This document shows positions 49,590-59,055 of a DNA stretch of 64,000 bases, piece by piece. Source of the stretch: Streptomyces sp. yr375 (GTDB taxonomy: Bacteria; Actinomycetota; Actinomycetes; Streptomycetales; Streptomycetaceae); the NCBI RefSeq assembly GCF_900110755.1, contig NZ_FOFF01000039.1, forward strand, positions 1 to 64,000. Direction: 5' to 3'. A program made the position numbers and the translations under genes. Under the pieces are notes generated by a model, which made no database searches, was not told the DNA's origin, and worked only from the letters and a program-made list of their open reading frames with translations. Within the stretch, counting starts at the first letter, position 1. Every line of letters starts with the position of its first letter.

Positions 49590-52500
49590 ATGCCGCACAC
49601 CGCACCACGGGACTCCTCGCAACCACAGGACCCCGCGCACTCGTGGTCCCGAAAGGCGTTTCTCCGGGGCCTGACGGCCGTCGGACTGGCCCCGCTGCTG
49701 CCTGCCGTACTCCCGGCCGACGCCCACGCCGCGTCGGCGTCCGCCGCCGCTGCCGCCCCGGGCTTCGATCTGGTGCGGGACGGTGTCGCGGTCGACGTGT
49801 TCGTCGACGCGGCCGACGACGACGCCGTGGTCCGTGCGGCCGGGGACCTCCAGGCCGACGTGGAGCGGGTCGGCGGGGTGCGGCCCGCGCTGCGGCGCAC
49901 CCTGCCGGCACGGTCCGCGGCGCTGGTCCTGGTCGGCACCCTCGGCGCGAGCCCGGTCATCGACCGGCTCGTCGCGCGGGGGCGGCTGGACGTCGGGCGG
50001 GTCGAGGGGCGCTGGGAGGCCTCGGTGACCCAGGTGGTGGAGCGTCCGGCGCCCGGCGTGGACCGCGCGCTGGTGATCGCGGGCAGCGACCGGCGCGGCA
50101 CGGTGTACGGGATCTACGACACCTCGGAACGCATCGGCGTCTCGCCCTGGTACTGGTGGGCCGACGTACCGGTGGAACGGCGCGAGACGGTCACCGTGCC
50201 CGCAGGCCCCGTCAAACGCCTTGAGCCGTCGGTCCGCTACCGGGGTGTCTTCCTCAACGACGAGCAGAATCTCACCACTTGGTCGCATCGCACCCAGGAG
50301 CCGGACAAGAACATCGGCCCGGAGACGTACAAACGCCTCTTCGAGCTGCTGCTGCGCCTCAAGGCCAACTACCTGTGGCCTGCGATGCATCCGTACTCCG
50401 ACTTCTTCAACCAGTACCGGGAGAACCCCGAACTCGCCGACCGCTACGGCATCGTCGTAGGCTCCAGTCACCCCGAGGCCCTGCTGCGCAACGGCGTCCA
50501 CGAGTGGGAGCCGTGGGCCGAGGCGCACCGGGGCGCGGACGGGAGTCTGCCGGTGTACGACTACACGGTGAACCCGGGCGTCATCTCCGACTACTGGCGA
50601 GCCCGGGCCCGGGAGAACGCGGCCTACGAGAGCAGTTGGACGATCGGCATGCGCGGGCTGCACGACACCGCGCTGGAGACGAAGTACGCGACGACGATCC
50701 CGGAGAAGGTCGCGGTGATGAACGACATCGTCGCCGACCAGCGCCGGATCCTGGCCGAGGAGGTCGGCGCGGCGGCCGAGCCGCAGATCTTCATCCCGTA
50801 CAAGGAGGTCCTGGACCTGTACAACGCGGGCGTCGAGGTCCCCGGCGACGTCACGCTGATCTGGCCGGACGACAACCACGGCAACATGCGCCAACTGCCG
50901 AACGCGGCGGAGCGCGCCCGCCCGGGCGGCAACGGGATCTACTACCACCTCTCCTACTGGGGCCGCCCGCGCAGCTACCTGTGGCTGGATACCACCCAAC
51001 TCGCCAAGGTCTGGCAGGAGTTGCGCCGGGTGTACGAGCATCAGGTCGACCGGATGTGGATCTTCAACGTCGGTGACCTCAAGTCGATCGAGACCGGCCT
51101 GTCCTTCTCCATGGACATGGCCTGGGACGTGGACCGGTGGGACGCCGACGACGTCGAAGGGTTCCTCGCCCAGTGGTACGGGCGGCAGTTCGGGCTCCGG
51201 CACGCCCGGGAGATCGCCGCGATCCGCACCGAGTACTACCGTCTCGCGGCGGAGCGGCGTCCGGAGTTCATCGACCGGAACATCTTCTCCGTCATCCATC
51301 ACGGGGACGAGGCGGGACGCCGGATGGCCGCGTACGACCGGCTGCTCCAACGGACCGTGAAACTCGGAGCCGAACTCCCCGCCGCCTACCAGGACGCCTT
51401 CTTCGAACTGCTCCACTACCCCGTGCACGGCGCGTACTTGATGAACCTGAAGTACTACTGGGCGGACCGCAACGCCCTCGCGGTACGTCAGGGGCGCGGG
51501 GCGGGGGCCAACCGGTTCGCGGACCTCGCCGAAGCCGCGCACGCCGACGAGGTGGCGCTCACCCTGCGGTACAACACCGTGGTGGCGGGCGGGAAATGGG
51601 ACGGCTACATCAATCCGTACCCCTCGCAGATCCCGAAAGCGCCGGGCCGGCCGGCGGTCACGAGGGTCGCCCGGCAGGAGACCTCGGGGCTGGGGATCGC
51701 CGCCGAGGGGAACGAGACCGGCGCGCAGCGGCCGTTGTCCTTCTCCTCCGCCACCCGGGACCGGCGTTTCGTCGACGTCTTCAACACCGGCTTCCTCGCG
51801 GTCACTTGGGCCGCGCAGGCCGATCGGCCGTGGGTCCGGCTGAGTTCGTCGGGCGGCTCGCTCACCGAGCAGACCCGGGTGTGGGTCGAGGTCGACTGGG
51901 CCGGGGCGCCCGAGGGCGCGCACGACGTCACGGTCGTCTTCACGGGTACGGGTGGCGGGCAGCGTTTCGAGGTGCCCCTGAAGGTGGTCAACGACGGGGC
52001 GCGGGCACGACGGCGGGCGCGCGGGTTCGTCGAGGCGAACGGCTGGGTCTCCATCGACGCCGTGCACACCGAGCGCCGGGTGGCACGCGGCGGGGCCCGC
52101 TGGCAGACCGTGCGCGGGCTCGGGCGGCGCAGCGCCGCCGTGGCGGCGGTGCCCTCGACGGCGGCCCCGGTCACCGCCGAATTCGCCTACCGCGCACCGG
52201 AGTTGAGGTACCGGGTGCGCTTCGGCAGCACCGGCGCCTTCCCCGTCACCGTCTTCCGGCTGCCCTCGCTCGACGAGCGCGGCGCGCGGCGGCTGGCCCT
52301 GGCCCTCGACGACCAGCCGCCGACCGTGCTGTCGGGGCAGGCCGTGGCCACCGGCAACCGCGGTGACGCCTGGGCGCGCAACGTGGAGGAGGGCGTCGAG
52401 AAGCTGACCGGCACCGTGACCGTCACCGAGCCGGGCGAGCACGTCCTGCGCCTGTTCATGGTGGACCCGGCGATCGCCGTGGACCAGATCGTCGTCGACA

Positions 52501-52607
52501 CCGGCGGGCTACCGGCCGCCGCCTATCTGGCGCCGCCGGAGAGCTACCACCCGGTGTTCAACCCCGAGCCGGACACGGCCCCGGGGCCGGCCGCGCCGGA
52601 CCAGTAG
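49590..52607 (+). CDS. Secreted GH115 family glycoside hydrolase (xylan alpha-glucuronidase type)
   Basis: The 1,005-residue protein belongs to GH115, whose characterised members remove (4-O-methyl-)glucuronic acid side chains from xylan. A Tat-type signal (SRKAFLRGLTAVGLAPLLPAVLPADAHA) precedes the mature protein. Conserved stretches are DRRGTVYGIYDTSERIGVSPWYWWADVPV, YRGVFLNDEQ, LLRLKANYLWPAMHPY, WPDDNHGNMRQLP and WIFNVGDLKSIE. The C-terminal part (about 690-990) is beta-rich, as in full-length GH115 enzymes. The ATG at 49590 was chosen because a frame starting at 49533 would overlap the operator. Its last 64 bp overlap the convergent DUF2071 gene. Predicted control is by a LacI-type repressor. 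Confidence 0.92.
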   Translation: MPHTAPRDSSQPQDPAHSWSRKAFLRGLTAVGLAPLLPAVLPADAHAASASAAAAAPGFDLVRDGVAVDVFVDAADDDAVVRAAGDLQADVERVGGVRPALRRTLPARSAALVLVGTLGASPVIDRLVARGRLDVGRVEGRWEASVTQVVERPAPGVDRALVIAGSDRRGTVYGIYDTSERIGVSPWYWWADVPVERRETVTVPAGPVKRLEPSVRYRGVFLNDEQNLTTWSHRTQEPDKNIGPETYKRLFELLLRLKANYLWPAMHPYSDFFNQYRENPELADRYGIVVGSSHPEALLRNGVHEWEPWAEAHRGADGSLPVYDYTVNPGVISDYWRARARENAAYESSWTIGMRGLHDTALETKYATTIPEKVAVMNDIVADQRRILAEEVGAAAEPQIFIPYKEVLDLYNAGVEVPGDVTLIWPDDNHGNMRQLPNAAERARPGGNGIYYHLSYWGRPRSYLWLDTTQLAKVWQELRRVYEHQVDRMWIFNVGDLKSIETGLSFSMDMAWDVDRWDADDVEGFLAQWYGRQFGLRHAREIAAIRTEYYRLAAERRPEFIDRNIFSVIHHGDEAGRRMAAYDRLLQRTVKLGAELPAAYQDAFFELLHYPVHGAYLMNLKYYWADRNALAVRQGRGAGANRFADLAEAAHADEVALTLRYNTVVAGGKWDGYINPYPSQIPKAPGRPAVTRVARQETSGLGIAAEGNETGAQRPLSFSSATRDRRFVDVFNTGFLAVTWAAQADRPWVRLSSSGGSLTEQTRVWVEVDWAGAPEGAHDVTVVFTGTGGGQRFEVPLKVVNDGARARRRARGFVEANGWVSIDAVHTERRVARGGARWQTVRGLGRRSAAVAAVPSTAAPVTAEFAYRAPELRYRVRFGSTGAFPVTVFRLPSLDERGARRLALALDDQPPTVLSGQAVATGNRGDAWARNVEEGVEKLTGTVTVTEPGEHVLRLFMVDPAIAVDQIVVDTGGLPAAAYLAPPESYHPVFNPEPDTAPGPAAPDQ

Positions 52608-53368
52608 CCGGGAGGAGGGGCCGGGCGGTCGAAGCGGGCCGGGACGCCCGGCGAGTACAGCACGCTGACCGGCTCCCCCACCGGTGCCGGCAGCCCCGCC
52701 GCCATGACCAAGTCCTCCTCGTACTCGACGAGTTCGGCCCGGTGCAGGGGCCAGCGCGGGTGGGCGTTGGGCAAATACATCGGGCGGCCGAAGAAGGTGC
52801 TGTGCATGCCCCAGCGCGCCGTCAGGAAGTGCTCCAACGCGGTGGGTTCCTCGACCGGTCGCCCCACCCGCACGGTGAGCCGGCTGCGGGCGCGCGGGCC
52901 CGGCCAGCGGCGGCGGCTGGTGTACGTGACGGTGTCGCCGTCGGCGTCGATCGCCATGCGGGACCACACGTAGGGCATCCGGAAGCCGAGCCGCGCCACG
53001 GCGACCGGCAGCAGGCGGGAGGCGTCGAGCGAACGGAAGACGACGCCCCGCCGCCCGTGCGCGTCCACCGAGTAGAGCCGGACGTTCGTCTCCGGGAAGG
53101 ACCCCAGATAGGGGACGCCCGGCAGCCTGAACCAGCCGACGCGATGCATCCGGAACGCGACCAGACCGACGTAGGTGACGCCGTCCAGGGTGTCCGGGAC
53201 GGTCCCGGCCGGCAGCAGACCGGCGACGTCCGCCGGGTCCGCCGCCCAGTGGAGAAAGGCGAGGTCCAGCCAGGACTGGGTGAGCAGCGGACGCTCTATC
53301 GGATCCGGCGCGTCAGGTGTGATCGGCTGCGGGGTGACCAGGGGCTGCGGCTGTGGTGTCGGCGGCAC
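52544..53368 (-). CDS. DUF2071 (YqjF-like) protein
   Basis: The 274-residue protein has the DUF2071 pattern: LTQSWLDLAFLHWAADPADVAGLLPAG, VGLVAFRMHRVGWFRLPGVPYLGSFPETNVRLY, and FLTARWGMHSTFFGRPMYLPNAHPRWPLHRAEL. The family adopts an acetoacetate-decarboxylase-like fold but has no established function. The start is a GTG with a Pro/Gln-rich first 25 residues; a later start is possible. Its 3' end overlaps the convergent GH115 gene by 64 bp. Confidence 0.85.
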   Translation of the reverse strand: MPPTPQPQPLVTPQPITPDAPDPIERPLLTQSWLDLAFLHWAADPADVAGLLPAGTVPDTLDGVTYVGLVAFRMHRVGWFRLPGVPYLGSFPETNVRLYSVDAHGRRGVVFRSLDASRLLPVAVARLGFRMPYVWSRMAIDADGDTVTYTSRRRWPGPRARSRLTVRVGRPVEEPTALEHFLTARWGMHSTFFGRPMYLPNAHPRWPLHRAELVEYEEDLVMAAGLPAPVGEPVSVLYSPGVPARFDRPAPPPGYWSGAAGPGAVSGSGLNTGW

Positions 53369-53458
53369 CGCGTCAGTATCGCCCGCGCCGGTGGGCGGGT
53401 CGACCGAGTCGACCCGCCCACCTTTGATGAAACCTTCCTGCTAAGACTTCGTCCGTGG

Positions 53459-55936
53459 TCAGGAGAGCTTGATCACGGTGAAGTCGTCGCAGTAACCGGC
53501 CGCCGCACCGGCGTTCTTGTAGCAGTAGACGGCCGCCGAGGTGGCGGCGGCGCCCGTCGTGAAGAAGACGGGCTGCTGCGCGTAGGACGTCGTCGAGGTC
53601 CGCAGGAACGTTTCCGTTCCGCCGAAGCTCTTCACGCCGACCGCCACCTCCTCACCGGCGGTGGCCGCCTTGGCCCAGCCGGCCAGCAGGTAGGTGCCGC
53701 TGGAGGAGAGACCGCTTGCCGTCTGGATGGCGCCGCTGGCGCTGGCCCCGGTCTGCAGGGAGTTCGTGCCGCTGCGGGCGTTGGTGGCGACGACGCTGGA
53801 CGCCGTACCCGCGCTCTGCGCCCAGGGGGTCAGCGCGCCCGTCTCGAAGCCCGGGTTGGTGACCGCGTTGGTGGCGGACGACAGGGGCTCCACCGCGAGG
53901 TCGTCGCAGTTGCCGGTGCCGGTGCCACCGGAGTTCTTCCAGCAGTAGACCAGGGCGGAGGTGTTGCCGCTGCCCGTGGTGAACAGCACCGCGGCCTGGG
54001 AGTACGCGGTCGTCGCCACGTTGGTGAACGTCTCCGTGCCGCCGTAGTTCTTGACGCCGATGGCGAGAGTCTCCCCCGCATTCGCCACCTTGGCCCAGCC
54101 GGTGAGGAGGTAGGTGGTGTTCGGGGTGAGGCCGGTCAGGTTCTGGTTGGCGCCGCTGCCGCTGGCCAGGGTGGTCAGCGCGAAGCCGCCGGTGCGAGCG
54201 CCCGTGGACGTCACGGAGGGAGCGCCGCCGCTGTTGGTCCAGGGGCTCATCGCGCCGGTCTCGAAGCCGGCGTTGGAGACGAGGTTGCCGCCGGTGCCGT
54301 TGTACGCGCCGATGTTGGGCGCGGCCGTCGCGGAGACGGTGTTGCCGAAGGCGTCCTTGCCGCCGTTGTCGCTGATGACCGCACCGGCCCGGATCACGGG
54401 AGAGGACGGGTGGACCTGGTAGGCGTTGGCGCCGGTGTACGCGCCGGTGGTGACGGTGTTACCCGGGTTGCGGAACTCGGGGTCGGTGACGACCTTCGCC
54501 GCGTCGGCCGGCTCGGAGCCCGGGTGGGTGCCGTAGAAGAGGTTGTTGGAGTAGACGGATCCGGCGCTGGTGGTGAAGTAGCCGCCGGTGCCGTAGTTGA
54601 AGACCGCGTTGTTGCGGAAGGAGAGCGTGCCGGAGATGCTGCCGCCCGCGCGCGAGTACAGGATCTTGGTGTTCAGGCCGCTCTGGTTGACGTAGATGCT
54701 GTTGTTGTAGATCTGCGGGACGGCGACCGAGCTGCCGCTCTTGTTGGGGACGCCGCCGACGAAGTGGAAGACGCCGGTGCCGTGGGTCGGGTTGCCCGCG
54801 GCGGGGCAGCCCGCGTTGGTGCCGTCGTTCTCGCTGATGTTGTAGCGAATCACCGTGCCGTCGCTGGGGACGGTCGAGGTCGGCTCGTTGGCGATGCTGA
54901 ACGGCGGCATGACCAGGATGAAGCCGCCGAGGTTCTGGTGGCTGTAGTTGTACTGGAACGTGGTGTTGTGGTTGCCCCAGTCGACGTCGTAGCCGGTGCC
55001 GTCGGCGAAGTTGACGTGGCAGTACACCTCGTTGTTCTGGACGAGGGTGTCGTTGCTGCCGGACATCCAGATGCCGGCCGAAGCGCCGTTGCAGTACTGG
55101 CCGGACGGCGGGCAGGTGGCCTTCGCGCCGCCGTAGCCGGCCTTGTTGCCTTCGATGAGGGCGCCGTCGTTCTTGACGACGAGGATGTCGTCCGCGCCGT
55201 CGAAGGTCATCGTGTTGTTGCGGATGACCGTGCCGGTGGTCTGGCCGGTGCCCTGGCCGTCGCCGTCCGGGGTGACGGCCACGGCGATACGGTCCACGTG
55301 GTCGAAGACGTTGTTCTCGACCACGACGTCGTCCCAGGTGGAGACGGGCGTGGTGTGGTTGGTCTGGACGCCGACGCCCGCGTTGGTGGCGTACCAGCCG
55401 CCCGACCAGCCGCTGATGTGGTGGATGTTCATGTCGTGCACCCGGATGTGGTGCAGGACGCCGCCCGAGCTGTTCTCGGCGAGGACGCCGGAGCGGTAGG
55501 CGGGCGAGGCCGCCGCGTTGGTCAGCTCCAGGCCGCCGATCTCCCAGTACTGCTGGTTCAGCAGGTGGATGACGGGGCCGGTGGCGCCGTTCGCGTTGAT
55601 GATCGGCTTGGCGCCGGTGCCGTACGCGCCCATCGTGATCGGGCTGCCCGACGCGCCCGAACCGCCGGGGTGGAGCTGGCCGGTACAGGTGGTGCCGGCG
55701 GCGAAGAGGATGCTGTCGCCGGCGCCGAAGGTGGCGCTGTTGACGCTGCCGACCGCGTTCCAGGGGCTGGCCTGGGTTCCGGTGCCGTTGGTGGCGGCCG
55801 AGCAGTCGACGAAGAAGGTGGTGCCCGCGGCCAGAGCGGTGTGGGCCGGAAGGAGGAGGGCGCCCGCCAGGGTGGCGAGCAGGGTGAGGATGCGGGAGGC
55901 CCGCACTCCCGGGCGGTCCGTTCTGCGACGCTTCAT
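53459..55936 (-). CDS. Secreted right-handed beta-helix protein with two C-terminal CBM-like repeats
   Basis: The 825-residue exported protein has a Sec-type signal (RILTLLATLAGALLLPAHTALA). A parallel beta-helix region (about 35-560) is rich in NNxF and NNxxY turns, for example VVENNVFDHVD and VIRNNTMTFDGADD, as in pectate-lyase-like and other polysaccharide-active folds. The last 270 residues are two tandem beta-sandwich modules of about 130 residues, each starting NPGFETG or NAGFETG and ending in CDDxxV, resembling CBM4/9-type modules. Catalytic residues cannot be assigned. The ATG at 55936 follows AAGGAG. It is the last gene of the minus-strand sugar operon, 213 bp after the GH43-like gene. 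Confidence 0.85.
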   Translation of the reverse strand: MKRRRTDRPGVRASRILTLLATLAGALLLPAHTALAAGTTFFVDCSAATNGTGTQASPWNAVGSVNSATFGAGDSILFAAGTTCTGQLHPGGSGASGSPITMGAYGTGAKPIINANGATGPVIHLLNQQYWEIGGLELTNAAASPAYRSGVLAENSSGGVLHHIRVHDMNIHHISGWSGGWYATNAGVGVQTNHTTPVSTWDDVVVENNVFDHVDRIAVAVTPDGDGQGTGQTTGTVIRNNTMTFDGADDILVVKNDGALIEGNKAGYGGAKATCPPSGQYCNGASAGIWMSGSNDTLVQNNEVYCHVNFADGTGYDVDWGNHNTTFQYNYSHQNLGGFILVMPPFSIANEPTSTVPSDGTVIRYNISENDGTNAGCPAAGNPTHGTGVFHFVGGVPNKSGSSVAVPQIYNNSIYVNQSGLNTKILYSRAGGSISGTLSFRNNAVFNYGTGGYFTTSAGSVYSNNLFYGTHPGSEPADAAKVVTDPEFRNPGNTVTTGAYTGANAYQVHPSSPVIRAGAVISDNGGKDAFGNTVSATAAPNIGAYNGTGGNLVSNAGFETGAMSPWTNSGGAPSVTSTGARTGGFALTTLASGSGANQNLTGLTPNTTYLLTGWAKVANAGETLAIGVKNYGGTETFTNVATTAYSQAAVLFTTGSGNTSALVYCWKNSGGTGTGNCDDLAVEPLSSATNAVTNPGFETGALTPWAQSAGTASSVVATNARSGTNSLQTGASASGAIQTASGLSSSGTYLLAGWAKAATAGEEVAVGVKSFGGTETFLRTSTTSYAQQPVFFTTGAAATSAAVYCYKNAGAAAGYCDDFTVIKLS

Positions 55937-56149
55937 CGCGGCGCTCCTTGATCGGTGGATGTGTCCTCCGCGCCGCGGGACACGGCGTGGATCTTCCTGC
56001 ACCGGGCGGACCGGCCGAAGCGGGTGCGCCCGGAGTCTGTGGTGGTGGCGGGGGCCTGCGGCACCCCGGCCGTACGCGGGCCGTTCACGAGGCGGGAGGC
56101 GAGCTCCCGGCGGGCCGTGCGGACCTGGCAGGGCTCGGCGAACGGCGGT

Positions 56150-57007
56150 TCACCGGGTCGGCAGCGAGGCCGGGAGGGGCGTTTCGAGGACGGAGGCGTG
56201 GCGCATGCCGGGCGGCAGCGTCAGGGAGGCGAGCTCCCAGTCCACGCCGTCCCTGCTGCGGACCGCTCCGTACCGTCCTTCGAGGAAGTGGTCGAAGATC
56301 ATCACCATCTCGTCGCCGCGGCGGAAGATCGACGGTCCTTCCACCACCGAGGGGGTGACCGGCCCGGTGGCTGAGGTCAGGGGGCCGCCGGGGGTGTCGA
56401 AGGTGGTCACGTGGATGTCCTTGTGGGCGGTGACGAGGTCGTTGGTGCCGCGTTCGTCCTTGTAGGCCATGAGGAATCCGCCGCCGTCCAGCTCCCGCAC
56501 GGTGGCGTCGATGACCGAGTGACCGGGGTCGAAGAAGAGTCCGGGGTCCGAGAACGTTGTGAAGTCGCCGGTGGTGCAGTGCCAGATGCGGTGGTTCTGG
56601 CCGATGTGTTCGAAGTCGCGGCCCTCGGCCGTGCTCCCGGACTCGACGACCGAGGACCAGATCAGGTGGTACAGCCCGGTGCCGCGGTCCAGGAAGAACT
56701 CCGGCGCCCAGGCGTTGAGGGCGCCCTCCACCCCGGCCATCACCGGCAGGAGTTCCTGCTCCGACCAGGTGAGCAGGTCGCCCGAGGTGGCGTGGACGAT
56801 GTGGGGGCTCGTCCAGCCGTCGGTGGCCAGCAGATGGAACAGGCCGTCGGGGCCCACGCCTATGAACGGATCCCGCAGCCGGCCGGTGCCGACCGTCCCG
56901 CGCAGCACGGGCCGGCCGCCGTTCACCACCGTGAATTCCTCGCCGTCGTGGCTGTAGGCCAGGTGGAGCGCCTCGTCGGCGTTGGTGAAGTAGGAGACCA
57001 CGTACAT
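56150..57007 (-). CDS. GH43-like cytoplasmic glycosidase
   Basis: The 285-residue protein reads as a five-bladed beta-propeller glycosidase of the GH43/GH32 type. Candidate catalytic residues are Asp46 in LRDPFIG, Asp167 in HSVIDATV and the acid Glu223 in VVEGPSIF, in the order known for GH43. There is no signal peptide, so it would act on imported oligosaccharides (arabinose- or xylose-containing, by family). The ATG at 57007 has a GGAAGGA site; an ATG at 57031 lacks one. It follows the permease genes by 125 bp and is probably in the same operon. Confidence 0.8.
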   Translation of the reverse strand: MYVVSYFTNADEALHLAYSHDGEEFTVVNGGRPVLRGTVGTGRLRDPFIGVGPDGLFHLLATDGWTSPHIVHATSGDLLTWSEQELLPVMAGVEGALNAWAPEFFLDRGTGLYHLIWSSVVESGSTAEGRDFEHIGQNHRIWHCTTGDFTTFSDPGLFFDPGHSVIDATVRELDGGGFLMAYKDERGTNDLVTAHKDIHVTTFDTPGGPLTSATGPVTPSVVEGPSIFRRGDEMVMIFDHFLEGRYGAVRSRDGVDWELASLTLPPGMRHASVLETPLPASLPTR

Positions 57008-57132
57008 CGGTGGGGGGTCCTTCCGGGACATGGGGTCAGCGAGACATCGGGGCAGGGGTCGCCGAGGGAACGGGGCACCAGGGCACCGTCGTTGTTCGGG
57101 CAGACCGGTCGTCGGCGGGGCGGGCCCGGCTT

Positions 57133-58059
57133 TCAGGACTTGACCGCTCCGGCGGACATGCCGGCGACCACCTGGCGCTGGAAGAAGGCGAAGATGATCA
57201 GCAGCGGTACGACGCCGAGCAGCGCGGCCGGGAACAGGGTGGTCGGCTGCACGGTGTGCGGGTCGATGAACGAGTAGGCGTTCACCATGACGGTCCGCTT
57301 GGCCGGGTCCTGGAGGAACACCAGGGGGACCAGCAGGTCGTTCCAGATCTGCAGGGAGACGAAGGTCAGGAGGGTGCTGGTGACCGGGCGCAGCAGCGGC
57401 AGGATGATCGTGAAGAAGGTGCGGAAGGCGCCGCAGCCGTCGAGTGCCGCCGCCTCCTCCAGGTCCGCCGGGATGGAGCGGATGAAGCTGGTGTAGAAGA
57501 ACACGGCGACCGGGAGGTTCAGGGCGATGTAGATGAGGACGACGCCCGTGTACGTGTCCAGCAGGTTCAGGTCGCGCATCAGCAGGTACAGCGGCGCCAC
57601 CACGACGAAGACGGGGACGGACGTGCCGAGGATGAACAGCCGGTACACGGCGGTGGACCAGTGCTGGGTGATGCGGGCGAGCGGGTAGGCGGCGAGCGAG
57701 CCGATCACGGTGACGGCCACGCACGAAAGGCCGGTGATGAGCAGGGTGTTGAGGGTGCTGGACCCGTAGTGGATCTGGCTGAAGGCGTCGGAGAAGTTCT
57801 TCAGGGTCAGCGACTGCGGGATGCCGAGGGGGGAGCGGGCCACGTCGGCCGCGGTGCGCAGCGAGGTGACGACCGTGAAGAGGAAGGGCAGGACGAACAG
57901 CAGGGTGCCCAGGCAGAGCAGGGCGGTGCCGAGGCCGCCGGCCAGTCGGCGCAGCGGGTTGCGGGGCGCCCTGGACGTCGTACCCCCGGCGGGGGGTCGG
58001 GTGGCGGGCCGGGTCCCGGAGACCGACGGGGCGTCCGGCGCGGTGATGTCTGAAGTCAT
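57133..58059 (-). CDS. Carbohydrate ABC transporter permease (MalG type)
   Basis: This 308-residue inner-membrane permease has six predicted helices beginning at LGTALLCLGTLLFVLPFLF. The EAA loop, which docks the ATPase, reads EEAAALDGCGAFRTFFTIILPLLRP. The N-terminal 35 residues are Pro/Thr/Arg-rich and cytoplasmic. It lies 32 bp after the MalF-type permease gene. No ATPase gene is in the locus; Streptomyces often share the general ATPase MsiK among such importers. Confidence 0.94.
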   Translation of the reverse strand: MTSDITAPDAPSVSGTRPATRPPAGGTTSRAPRNPLRRLAGGLGTALLCLGTLLFVLPFLFTVVTSLRTAADVARSPLGIPQSLTLKNFSDAFSQIHYGSSTLNTLLITGLSCVAVTVIGSLAAYPLARITQHWSTAVYRLFILGTSVPVFVVVAPLYLLMRDLNLLDTYTGVVLIYIALNLPVAVFFYTSFIRSIPADLEEAAALDGCGAFRTFFTIILPLLRPVTSTLLTFVSLQIWNDLLVPLVFLQDPAKRTVMVNAYSFIDPHTVQPTTLFPAALLGVVPLLIIFAFFQRQVVAGMSAGAVKS

Positions 58060-58091
58060 GGTGGCGATCCGTCAGATTCCGTGAGATGCCG

Positions 58092-58964
58092 TCAGATGCG
58101 TCGCTCGCGCAGCCGGAGCAGGGAGGAGGTGGCGCTGGACAGGACGACGACGGTCACCAGGAGCACGACCGACAGCGCGACGCCGTAGGCGAACTTCCCG
58201 CCGCCGAAGACGTTCCGGTACACCAGCAGGGTCAGCGTGTCCGTCGCTCCGGCGGGGCCGCCGTTGGTGAGGACGAGGGGGAACTCGAAGACCTTCAGCG
58301 AGCCGATCAGGCTGAGCGTCACGTTGACGGTGAGCGCCGGGGCGAGCAGTGGCCATTCGATGCTGACGAAGCGCCGCCAGCCGCTCGCGCCGTCCAGCGC
58401 GGCCGCCTCCAGCAACTCGGTCGGCATGCTCATGTAGCTGGCGAGGAAGATCGCGCAGGAGTAGCCGGTGAACATCCAGACGTTGACGGCGGCCACCGAG
58501 TACAGCGCGGTCGAGGTGTCGCCGAGCCAGACGTGGCTGAGACCGTGCAGGCCGACCAGGTCGAGCAGCGCGTTGATGCCGCCGGTCGGGGCGAACAGGT
58601 ACGACCAGATGAAGGCGGCCATCACCGGGGAGATCAGGGTCGGTGTCAGCAGGACGACGCTGAGCGTCCTGCGCACCTTCGGCCGGCGGAACAGCATGCT
58701 CGCGAAGAGCAGTCCGAGGCCGTTCTGCACGATCACGACGACGGCCGCGTACAGCACGGTGTGCCACAGGGCGTCGGTGACGGCCGGATCGTCGGCCATG
58801 GCACGGTACTGCTGGGTGCCGACGAAGTTGGCGATCGGACCGCCGAGGCTGTCGGTCATGCTCAGGTAGACGCCTCGGGCCAGCGGATACAGCATGAACA
58901 CGCCGTACACGACGATCGCCGGAAGCAGGAAGGCGGCCATGGTGGCGCGCCGTCGGTGGAACAC
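58092..58964 (-). CDS. Carbohydrate ABC transporter permease (MalF type)
   Basis: This 290-residue permease has helices starting at MAAFLLPAIVVYGVFMLYPLARGVYLS. Its EAA loop is LLEAAALDGASGWRRFVSIEWPLLAP. A GTG at 58964 with GAGGAGG six bases upstream was preferred to a start at 59036, which would add an unconserved Pro/Arg stretch. It forms a heterodimer with the MalG-type protein encoded next and receives sugar from the binding protein encoded 91 bp upstream. Confidence 0.93.
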   Translation of the reverse strand: MFHRRRATMAAFLLPAIVVYGVFMLYPLARGVYLSMTDSLGGPIANFVGTQQYRAMADDPAVTDALWHTVLYAAVVVIVQNGLGLLFASMLFRRPKVRRTLSVVLLTPTLISPVMAAFIWSYLFAPTGGINALLDLVGLHGLSHVWLGDTSTALYSVAAVNVWMFTGYSCAIFLASYMSMPTELLEAAALDGASGWRRFVSIEWPLLAPALTVNVTLSLIGSLKVFEFPLVLTNGGPAGATDTLTLLVYRNVFGGGKFAYGVALSVVLLVTVVVLSSATSSLLRLRERRI

Positions 58965-59055
58965 GGGGATCCTCCTCTTGCCCGTGAAGAGCCGTGGCGG
59001 GGGCGGTCGGTGAGCGCTGACTCGCACCCCCACCACGGCTGACCAGAGTGGCCGG

